Shown here piece by piece: positions 56,864 through 64,000 of a DNA stretch of 64,000 nucleotides. The DNA is taken from assembly GCA_963713275.1 (NCBI GenBank), contig CAVQLG010000011.1:166894-230893 (forward strand), in the 5' to 3' direction. A model generated the notes under the pieces. The model did not search any database, was not told where the DNA came from, and worked only from the letters and a program-made list of their open reading frames with translations. The stretch comes from CAIWHR01 sp963713275 (GTDB lineage: Bacteria > Pseudomonadota > Gammaproteobacteria > Burkholderiales > Casimicrobiaceae). Position 1 is the stretch's first letter. Every line of letters begins with the position of its first letter. Both the position numbers and the translations under genes were made by a program.

Positions 56864-57230
56864 GCGCGGTGAGATCTGGTTCGCGAACCTCGAGCCGCAG
56901 ACCCACGGTGTTGAACCCGGCAAGGAACGGCCGGTATTGGTCATTCAACGCGATTCGATCAGCGTCGCCGAGCACTATCGGTCTGTCGTCGTTATTCCGG
57001 GCACTTCACAACTGAAGGGATCTGGCACCGACATTCCACTTCGGGCACGCATCCTCGCGCGGGCGAAACTTCACAAGGACACCGATTTCCTGGTTGGCCA
57101 AGTGCGGGCGATTGCGAAGGAACGGCTTACCCGCGGGCCGGTCGCAACGCTGGCCAATGCCGAGACCGATCGCATTGCCCAAGCCCTCGCCGAAGTGTGC
57201 GGACTCCCTCCACCGAGTTTCACCGAATAG
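56835..57230 (+). CDS. MazF/PemK-family mRNA interferase toxin
   Basis: A 131-residue endoribonuclease toxin. The family start PKRGEIWFANLEPQTHGVEP, then GKERPVLVIQRD, VVVIPGTSQLKGSGTDIPL and DTDFLVGQVRAIAKERL are all present. The GTG at 56835 is the only start before homology and lies inside the antitoxin gene, a usual arrangement for coupled translation. The last line reads into a region antisense to the HigA stub. Confidence 0.85.
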   Translation: MTASKTTPPKRGEIWFANLEPQTHGVEPGKERPVLVIQRDSISVAEHYRSVVVIPGTSQLKGSGTDIPLRARILARAKLHKDTDFLVGQVRAIAKERLTRGPVATLANAETDRIAQALAEVCGLPPPSFTE

Positions 57231-57305
57231 CAGCGGCGCCAGGTACTCCTCACGCAGCACTTCGCCCGGATGCACGGCGGGCATGCGGTTGAGAACTCGC
57301 CCCAT
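57231..57305 (-). pseudogene. HigA-type antitoxin N-terminal stub
   Basis: The ATG at 57305 follows a good GAAGGAG site and reads MGRVLNRMPAVHPGEVLREE, then YLAPL, exactly the beginning of HigA antitoxins (HPGEVLREEYL). Homology stops where the mazF 3' end begins, so the helix-turn-helix is lost. Confidence 0.6.
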
Positions 57306-57720
57306 CGCTGCACTCCTTCATTGATGGTCGACGACCTCGGACCGTATCGCGTGCCGCAGATCATCGCGCTGCGTCCGTCTGCCTCTGCGCGAAGATCCCC
57401 ATGTCGCCGAATCCCAGCCGTGCCGCGCCGCCCCCGCTTTCGACCATTGGCACCGCGCTCCTCTGGTCCGCCGTGGTTCATGCTGCTTCGTCGCTTGATC
57501 GGGCCCCGAAGAATCGACCCCTCGTGGCATGGTGATTTGACGTTGTGGAAGCTCGATATGAAGACTAGACCAAATCGGAAGCACACCCTGGCGTTTCGGG
57601 AAGCGGCCGGCGCGCCCTCCCCGCGCGTCTTTCGTTTGCTGACTACGCTTGGCAGAAGCACTACTGCGGGCTGTTCCAGGCGCCGATTGCAGTTTGACGA
57701 CGAATTCGCGCCCCGCAGGT
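57306..57720. other. Gap between the HigA stub and the acyltransferase
   Basis: A gap of 415 bases; where a HigB toxin would be expected before HigA, no convincing reading frame remains. Nothing else supported. Confidence 0.35.
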
Positions 57721-60165
57721 TTACCCAAGGACGAAGAACTGCCGGCGCTGGGCCAGACGATCGACTCCCCCTTGAATACGTCCTTCGATGTCGCGATACA
57801 TGCGGTCGACATAGTCGTTGTCATTGACCCGCTCGGGGTCAGGATCAAGCTCGACCGGCTCCAAGAACTCGGTGCGGATTTTTGCCGGGAGAGGAATATG
57901 GCCGGGGAGTAGCTCCAGACTGACCCCGAAAGGCACACTCAGGGTAATTGGGGCAAGCTCCGTGCGGAAGCGCTTCTTGAGGCCGAGCACCCGGGCGATG
58001 CCGCGGCCTTCGGAAAGGACAAAGAAGGTGTCGTGCCCGCCGACACTCGCTACCGGGACGATCGGCACGCCCGCGCGTATCGCCAAGCGAATAAAGCCCT
58101 TGCGGCCGCCCAGCACGACTTGGTCGCGCTTGGTCCAGGTGCGGAACGAATCTACCTCACCCCCCGGCCAGAGGACGACATCATGGCCAGCGGCGAACGC
58201 CGCCGCGATGTTTTCCGGCGAGGGCGAGATCACGCCGACCCGACCAAAGTAGGCTCCCAGGCCCGGCAGATTCATGAGCGCATCGTGGGCGGTGCCATGG
58301 AGAATCCGTCGTTCCCCAAAACGCCGCCACCAAGACCAGACCAGTGTCCACGCGTCCATGGTCAGGGCGCCACCTGAATGGATGCCGACGAGCAACGATG
58401 GTCGCTCCGGCAGCCGCTCCCAGCCTTCGATCTCCAGGCGGAAGTAGTAATCGACCAAAAGGTTCCACAGGCCAGCCTGGGCTCTCATTAAGCTGGGGTC
58501 AGGACCATTGATTCCCTCCCGCTTGGGATCGGGCAGGATACCTGCCTTGAGGGTTTCGATCGTCCTATCCAGCTTGTCCAGGGATTCCCTGAGCTCGGCC
58601 GCTGCCGCCTTCCCCACCGGTTCTCCCTTTACCGCCGCGCTGAGGGTCTCCATCGGGATCTGGTCGAGAACCGTTACCAGTTTTTCCATGCGAGGGACAG
58701 GCCCTCCGTGTTTCGCTGGCGTCTTGGCCGTAGTTTCTTTCTTTGGCGCGGACCCCTTTTTCTTCTTGGCAGCGCCCATGGGCGGCGATGGCAGCGCGGC
58801 CTTCAACTCGGCGAAGGCGTCGTCCAGGTAATCCGCCAGCGCGCCCACGTCCGGAAGTGCCTGGCGGCAGGCCAGCAACCCGAAGTCCAGGCAATCGGCA
58901 TGGCGGGTGATGGTGATATTGAGCGCCAGCCCATCGATCAGCATTGACAACGGATACTGAGCCACTAACTTGGCGCCGTTGAGATAAAGCGCTTCCCCCG
59001 CACCGGGCACGTTGGAAATCACCACATTGGCCGGCGGCGCAACGCGTCCGGTCATCCCAAGCTGCTGCGTGAGCATCAGCAGTCCACCGAGCAGCAGATT
59101 GTGTTGGCTGGTGACCTCCAGCGTGCGTTCGCCGAACTGGGTCTTGGCCGCGCTGGCCGAGGCTTTGATGGCGCTGAAACGCTGCAACGGATCTTCCAGC
59201 TCGGTGGCGAGGGAACATAAGAGAACGGCTACCTGATTACCGGCTTGGTCGCCCTCTGCCGAACGCACCGAGACCGGCATCCAGGCGACCAGGGACTGCT
59301 CGGGCAACGCCTGCTTGGCGCCGAGGTAACGCCTGAGCGCACCGGCACAAACGGCCAGGATTACGTCGTTCACGGTGGCGTCCGCAGCCTCGCCCAGGGT
59401 CTTGACCGCAGTCAGGGACAGGGTATGGACGGCGAATCGGCGCTGAGCCGAAATCGGCACGTTCATCAAGGTCCTGGGGGCCGTGAAAGGCAGTGTGACC
59501 TTGCTTTCGCGCAAGTTCAGGGCCCGCAGACCTATATTCGCCAAGGTGGCCGAAAGCTCAGGCAGGGAGCGAATTTGGCCCAGCACGCTGGCGTAAACCC
59601 CGCCCACCCTGGCCAGCAATCCGCTTGGACGATCCTCAGCGGACGGCTCGGGCAGCGGCTGCCACAGGGGCCGGACGGCGCGCGCTTCGGGGGATTGCCC
59701 AAAGGTACTCACCATGAGCTCCAGGCCTGCCATTCCGTCGACGAGAGCATGGTGAATCTTGCAGTAGATGGCGACGCGCCTGCCCTGTAAACCCTCGATG
59801 AAGTGCAGCTCCCACAAGGGCCGGGAGCGGTCCAGCAGGCAGCTATGGATGCGCTCGACCAGATCCAGCAGTAGGTCCGGCGTTCCCGGTTTGGGCAAGC
59901 TCGCATAGCGGACGTGGTAATCCAGATCGAAATGCTCGTCTTCGATCCAACTCGGCAAGTCGAGCATGGGTACGGGGATCTTGAGTTTCAGGTTGAAGGG
60001 TGGGTTGACCCGCTGCCAGTCGTCCAGACCCTCCATCAGGTGACGGAAGTAACTGCCGCGATAGCCCTTGGGCAACTGGAAGATCCATAGGCCGGCCACA
60101 TGCGCCGGGCTTTCGGGCGTCTCCGCTTGTAGGAATCCCCAATCAATCAGGCTCAGCTTTCTCAT
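57721..60165 (-). CDS. Wax ester synthase/DGAT fused to a lysophospholipid acyltransferase-like domain
   Basis: An 814-residue bifunctional-looking acyltransferase. Residues 1-455 are a full WS/DGAT: MRKLSLIDWGFLQAETPESP start, catalytic KIHHALVDG with His138/His139 and Asp143, NDVILAVCAGALRRYL, and PPANVVISNVPGAGEALYL. A lysine/alanine linker (about 460-490) follows. Residues about 540-814 resemble DAGAT/PlsC acyltransferases: GIHSGGALTMD near 590, VVLWPGGEVD and GFIRLAIRAGVPIVPVASVG. It should make storage lipid (wax ester or triacylglycerol). The ATG at 60165 has an AAGGA site. Confidence 0.88.
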   Translation of the reverse strand: MRKLSLIDWGFLQAETPESPAHVAGLWIFQLPKGYRGSYFRHLMEGLDDWQRVNPPFNLKLKIPVPMLDLPSWIEDEHFDLDYHVRYASLPKPGTPDLLLDLVERIHSCLLDRSRPLWELHFIEGLQGRRVAIYCKIHHALVDGMAGLELMVSTFGQSPEARAVRPLWQPLPEPSAEDRPSGLLARVGGVYASVLGQIRSLPELSATLANIGLRALNLRESKVTLPFTAPRTLMNVPISAQRRFAVHTLSLTAVKTLGEAADATVNDVILAVCAGALRRYLGAKQALPEQSLVAWMPVSVRSAEGDQAGNQVAVLLCSLATELEDPLQRFSAIKASASAAKTQFGERTLEVTSQHNLLLGGLLMLTQQLGMTGRVAPPANVVISNVPGAGEALYLNGAKLVAQYPLSMLIDGLALNITITRHADCLDFGLLACRQALPDVGALADYLDDAFAELKAALPSPPMGAAKKKKGSAPKKETTAKTPAKHGGPVPRMEKLVTVLDQIPMETLSAAVKGEPVGKAAAAELRESLDKLDRTIETLKAGILPDPKREGINGPDPSLMRAQAGLWNLLVDYYFRLEIEGWERLPERPSLLVGIHSGGALTMDAWTLVWSWWRRFGERRILHGTAHDALMNLPGLGAYFGRVGVISPSPENIAAAFAAGHDVVLWPGGEVDSFRTWTKRDQVVLGGRKGFIRLAIRAGVPIVPVASVGGHDTFFVLSEGRGIARVLGLKKRFRTELAPITLSVPFGVSLELLPGHIPLPAKIRTEFLEPVELDPDPERVNDNDYVDRMYRDIEGRIQGGVDRLAQRRQFFVLG

Positions 60166-61056
60166 CGTCTTTTCCTTGAAACCCGGCAATGGGGTCACGC
60201 TCCAGTGTCGCTGGCCAGGGATCGATTACGTTCCAAAGGAGGCCGGCGGCGTGGTATCAGGCTCTCGGCTCCGACGGCGCGCCGAGGTCTCATCTAAAGC
60301 GCGAAACACCCGCCCAGGACGGCCAGCACCGGACGAGCGATGCCAGGAGGGCAATTTCGCTGCAACGTTGCCAAAGCTCGCCAAGAGGGGCGTCACATAC
60401 ACGGCGCAAGCGGAATCCGGTCCGGCAGAGCACCCGCCTGCCGGTCTTGCTTTCGGCGTCGTTGACATCGGTGAACATCCCCTCGCGTTTGGCAGCCACT
60501 GCGGCATCGCCAAACCAACTGCAGCCTAGACTGGGTGAGCCCCCATTTTCGCGTACGGCGTTCCGACGCTTGTCGCTCGCCCGATCCCGCGACGCAGCGC
60601 CTTCCGCAACAGGCTGCCATCGAGGCGTGTCTTCAGGAATGGTTCTGGGCGTTCGCCCCCTCGGGTCCCCACGCCTCCCCATAGCTGCCATTGCAACAGA
60701 TGGGGGAGGCGTCGTCCGTGCGGTAGCGCACAGTCGCCCCCCTTCCGGGCCGGCCCCAGGCGGGCTGCAGAGAACGACGCGCGTTCTCGCTTGGCCGCGG
60801 GCGCCCTTGGGCCCATCCGGCGGTACGGAGCTGCCGGACGACCGGGCGGGGCTGTCCGTCAGATCGTCTCGGGGACATCGCACGGCGTCCACCGCCCTCC
60901 CCTCGCCGTGCTCGATCGATATGCGCGCTGTCGCACCGACCGCATCCGGCGGCAGTGGTGTACTGAGTCGAGTTTCGAACGCGCACGGTCGAAAGCCGAA
61001 TTCGCATGGGCGTCGGTGTTTCGTCGATGAAAGTCGGCGCCAACAAGCAAGACCCC
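60166..61056. other. Long gap with no recognisable gene
   Basis: A gap of 891 bases of mixed composition. Open frames exist in several phases but none has protein-like composition or homology I know. It may be decayed sequence at the island edge. Confidence 0.4.
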
Positions 61057-61239
61057 ATGAAATCGATTCTCGATCCCTCCTTTAGGTATTTCGCGAGCTT
61101 CGACACCAACCAAAAAAGGACCTTTGCCCGCGTCCGACGCGACCAGCGACGGGAGGCCAAGCTTGCGACGCCCGCCAGTTCAACGGTACTCGGCAACGTT
61201 GCGTCGATCGTCCGCAAGACGGCTGCCACGCCACGATGA
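61057..61239 (+). CDS. Small hypothetical protein
   Basis: A 60-residue basic protein, MKSILDPSFRYFASFDTNQK, then RTFARVRRDQRREAK. The opening looks like short conserved proteins found in betaproteobacteria, but I cannot name a family. In-frame ATGs at 61006 and 61027 would lengthen it. No strong ribosome site. Confidence 0.45.
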   Translation: MKSILDPSFRYFASFDTNQKRTFARVRRDQRREAKLATPASSTVLGNVASIVRKTAATPR

Positions 61240-61332
61240 CGTGAACAGACGCTCTCCACAGTATCCTCTGCAGGCGGCGCTGCCGAATCGGTCGGTGCCA
61301 GGACTCGCCGCGCATGGGTGCGACCTCCACCC

Positions 61333-64000
61333 CTAATTGGCAGCCGCATGGAACTCGATCAGGACCCGGTGCCCGGCACCATCGTCGACGAGCAGCACGG
61401 TGCCGTTGGGCTGCGCCCTGCCGTCCACCGTCACCGAGGTCGCACGGGTCGCTGCGCTCCCATCCTCGGGCTTTCGCCGAAGGTCGATTTCGTAGGTCGT
61501 CGCACCGTATCGATAGCGCATCGCAAAGCCCGGCCAATCCGCTGGCAGGCACGGCGTGAAGCGCAGCCGATTCCCGTCCCGTGTCACGCCGAGCAGGGAT
61601 TCGACGATGAGCCGGTACATCCACCCCGCCGAGCCCGTGTACCAACTCCAACCGCCACGGCCGGTGTGCGGTGCCACCGCGTAGACGTCCGCGGCCATTA
61701 CATAGGGCTCCACCTTGTAGGTCTCGACCCCGGCGGGCGAACGGGCGTGATTCACCGGGTTGATCATCGACGTCAGTTCCCAGGCTCGGTCGCGATCGCC
61801 GAGCGCCGCAAAGGCCATGGCCGCCCAGATCGCCCCGTGCGTGTACTGGCCCCCGTTCTCCCGCACACCGGGCAGGTAGCCCCGGATGTATCCAGGATCG
61901 AGATCCGATCCATCGAAGGGCGGATCGAGCAGCTGGATGAGTGCGTGGTCCCGGCGCACGAGGTGTCGATCGACGGCGTTCATGGCCGTTCGCGCGCGTC
62001 TCGCGTCGCCGGCGCCGGAGAGCACCGACCAGCTCTGGGCGACCGAGTCGATCCGGCATTCGACATTGCTCGCCGAGCCCAGCGGCGAACCGTCGTCGAA
62101 GTACGCCCGGCGATACCACTCGCCATCCCAGCCGTGCTGCTCCAGGTTGAGGCGGAGCGCGCCTTCCTGCGCGAGGCAGCGCTCGGCGAACACCGGGTCG
62201 CCGCGCAAGCGCGCAACTTCGGCGAAATCCCGCAGCACCGTGCAAAGGAAGAACCCGAGCCACACGCTTTCGCCCGCGCCCTTGATCCCCACCCGGTTCA
62301 TGCCGTCGTTCCAGTCGCCCGAGCCCATCAACGGCAGGCCGTGCACCCCGAACCGAAGGCCGTGCTCGATCGCACGCACGCAATGCTGGTAGAGATCGGC
62401 CGCTTCACCGGAGCGGCTCGGCAGGTCGTAGTACGAGTCGTCCCCGGGGTTTACCGGACGCCCCTCCAGGAAGGGGATCACGGCGTCGAGCACTTCGGCG
62501 TCCCCCGACGCGTGAACGTAGCGCGCCGTGGCAAGCGGCAGCCAGAGGTAATCGTCCGAGCAACGCGTGCGCACGCCACGGCCGGACGGCGGATGCCACC
62601 AGTGCTGGACATCGCCCTCGACGAACTGCCGAGCGGCACTGCGCAGCAGGTGCTCGCGCAGGAGCGCCGGTTCCGTGTGCACCAGCGCCATCGCGTCCTG
62701 CAGCTGGTCGCGGAATCCGAAGGCGCCGCCCGACTGGTACGAGCCGCTGCGCGCCCACAGGCGGCAGGCCACCGTCTGGTACATGAGCCACCCGTTGGCC
62801 AGCACGTCGATCGCGGCGTCCGGCGTGATCACCTGCACGGCACCGAGCGTCCGCTTCCACTGCGCCCGCACCGCGTCCAGCGCCGCATGCGAGGCGGCCG
62901 CCCCACGATAGCGCGCGACGAGGCGGCCGGCGTCGGCGGCATCGCGCCCGACGCCGAGCCGGAAGACGATTTCGCGTTCCTGCCCGTCGGCGAGTTCGAA
63001 GTGCACCTGCAGCGCCGCGCAGGGGTCGAGACCTGCCCCCACCCTGCCGGAAAGACGCGAGCGCGTCATCGCCGCCGGGTTGCCGAGCGAGCCGTTGCGG
63101 CCCAGGAACTCGGTGCGGTCGCCGCTCGCGCTGCGCGACGGGTCGTCCACATCGAAGAAGCCGACGCGGTCCGGGAACTCCGTGTTGTAGGCGTTGCGCG
63201 CCAGGAGAGCGCTGCTCCGCGCATCGACTTCCGTGACCACGTGCATCGTCGTCTTCGGCCGCAGATCGCCCAGCACCCATTCGACGTAGCCGGTGGCCGA
63301 GAGCCCGCGCGCGCGCCCCGAGAGGTTCTTGACCTTCAGTGCCGAGAACTTGACCGATGCGTCGGCTGCCACGTACACGCACAGCTCGGAGCGGATGCCG
63401 CCTTCCTGGTGCTCGAAGATGCTGTAGCCGAAACCGTGCCGGGTGACGTAGGTGCCGGATCCCGGCCGCGGGAGCCTAGTCGGGGACCAGTAGTGTCCGG
63501 ACTCCTCGTCGCGCAGGAACATCGCCTCGCCGCTGCCGTCGCCCAGCGGATCGTTGTGCCATGGCGTGAGCCGGAACTCGTGCGCGTTCTCGCTCCACGA
63601 ATACGCGCTCCCCGCCTCCGAGATCACCGTGCCGAAGTGCGGGTTCGCAAGCACATTGGCCCATGGCGCGGGCGTCACCTCACCCGGTTGGAGCTTGACC
63701 ACGTACTCGGTGCCGTCGACGGTGAATCCGCCCACCCCGTTGGCGAGGATCAGCTCCCGCTCCGCTCCGCTGGGCGGAACGGCTTCCTCACGATGTTCGT
63801 GGACCCGCTTGAAACGCCGAATCCTCGCCGCCACGGGCCCCCGGCGGCCGACCTGCTCGGCCAGGCTTCCCCTGCGGTCGCTGACGATCGCCCGGGCCAC
63901 CGATTGGAGAAGGACGCGGTCCTCGTCCGCGATGTGCTCGCCGCGCCGCACGAAAATCCCGCCCGGCCGGTCGATCACGTGCGCTTCGATGCCGGCCGCG
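61333..64000 (-). CDS. Cyclic beta-1,2-glucan synthase, C-terminal part
   Basis: The last 889 residues of a very large NdvB/ChvB-type protein; the frame stays open to the window edge. The stretch AGIEAHVIDRPGGIFVRRGE followed by DEDRVLLQSVARAIVSD belongs to the part just before the glycoside phosphorylase region. Next come the carbohydrate-binding GH94 N-domain (NGVGGFTVDGTEYVV, NPHFGTVISEAGSAYSWSEN) and the barrel with catalytic Asp in GSGDWNDGMNRVGIKG. It makes periplasmic osmoregulated glucans. The GH94 part controls chain length in known enzymes. Confidence 0.92.
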   Translation of the reverse strand, partial: AAGIEAHVIDRPGGIFVRRGEHIADEDRVLLQSVARAIVSDRRGSLAEQVGRRGPVAARIRRFKRVHEHREEAVPPSGAERELILANGVGGFTVDGTEYVVKLQPGEVTPAPWANVLANPHFGTVISEAGSAYSWSENAHEFRLTPWHNDPLGDGSGEAMFLRDEESGHYWSPTRLPRPGSGTYVTRHGFGYSIFEHQEGGIRSELCVYVAADASVKFSALKVKNLSGRARGLSATGYVEWVLGDLRPKTTMHVVTEVDARSSALLARNAYNTEFPDRVGFFDVDDPSRSASGDRTEFLGRNGSLGNPAAMTRSRLSGRVGAGLDPCAALQVHFELADGQEREIVFRLGVGRDAADAGRLVARYRGAAASHAALDAVRAQWKRTLGAVQVITPDAAIDVLANGWLMYQTVACRLWARSGSYQSGGAFGFRDQLQDAMALVHTEPALLREHLLRSAARQFVEGDVQHWWHPPSGRGVRTRCSDDYLWLPLATARYVHASGDAEVLDAVIPFLEGRPVNPGDDSYYDLPSRSGEAADLYQHCVRAIEHGLRFGVHGLPLMGSGDWNDGMNRVGIKGAGESVWLGFFLCTVLRDFAEVARLRGDPVFAERCLAQEGALRLNLEQHGWDGEWYRRAYFDDGSPLGSASNVECRIDSVAQSWSVLSGAGDARRARTAMNAVDRHLVRRDHALIQLLDPPFDGSDLDPGYIRGYLPGVRENGGQYTHGAIWAAMAFAALGDRDRAWELTSMINPVNHARSPAGVETYKVEPYVMAADVYAVAPHTGRGGWSWYTGSAGWMYRLIVESLLGVTRDGNRLRFTPCLPADWPGFAMRYRYGATTYEIDLRRKPEDGSAATRATSVTVDGRAQPNGTVLLVDDGAGHRVLIEFHAAAN

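Noticed and set aside
57306..57720. A HigB toxin gene upstream of the HigA stub
   Set aside because: No frame in this stretch keeps RelE/HigB motifs; only the HigA start is recognisable.

Overview
The window looks like the chromosome of a high-GC betaproteobacterium (Burkholderiales/Rhodocyclales-like). The evidence is the order GntR regulator, sdhC-sdhD-sdhA and divergent mdh, a fused 1180-residue indolepyruvate ferredoxin oxidoreductase, an ATP-cone class I ribonucleotide reductase with tandem NrdR boxes, and several proteins of betaproteobacterial type. This assignment is inferred from gene content and order; no rRNA is present. Genes run almost end to end, and third codon positions are almost all G or C, except between about 48.6 and 61.3 kb, where composition is visibly more mixed.

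Layout. 1-13.3 kb: central carbon metabolism, with sdhA (cut by the window), sdhD, sdhC and a GntR regulator on the minus strand, then mdh, prpC, prpD, a DUF3617 protein, acnB and acnA on the plus strand. 13.4-25.8 kb: transporters, an alanine-rich lipoprotein, an orphan ParA, ttcA, msrB, a two-component system, two collapsed pseudogenes, a DegP/DegQ protease and an esterase. 26.1-34.1 kb: indolepyruvate oxidoreductase, a ligase-associated DEXH helicase, hydroxypyruvate isomerase and the PdeM phosphoesterase. 34.3-39.3 kb: the nrd operon with two small genes between nrdA and nrdB. 39.6-48.6 kb: CDGSH protein, an uncharacterised protein, an MFS carrier, a dead M48 protease, an intradiol dioxygenase, cbpA-cbpM and a P-type ATPase.

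48.6-61.3 kb is an accessory island. It holds a complete-looking group II intron inserted beside the 3' end of an older intron remnant, a tight three-gene operon (meh-mcl-mct), IS110 and IS66 remnants, a tRNA-like 3' end, a toxin-antitoxin pair with a HigA stub, and a large acyltransferase in which a wax-ester-synthase/DGAT domain is fused to a lysophospholipid-acyltransferase-like domain. Beyond it lies the C-terminal part of a cyclic beta-1,2-glucan synthase that runs off the window.

How the genes fit together: meh, mcl and mct encode enzymes of the second loop of the 3-hydroxypropionate bi-cycle, which condenses propionyl-CoA with glyoxylate and yields acetyl-CoA plus pyruvate. The core region carries prpC/prpD and two aconitases, which handle propionyl-CoA through methylcitrate, so the window holds parts of two different propionyl-CoA routes.

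Sequence quality or decay: at least six otherwise conserved genes (sdhA, gntR, a Bcr/CflA transporter, ttcA, an esterase and the DEXH helicase) are each broken by single-base frameshifts. Separately, four loci keep the two ends of a gene but have lost its middle. The first pattern may be base-calling error. The second is harder to explain that way.
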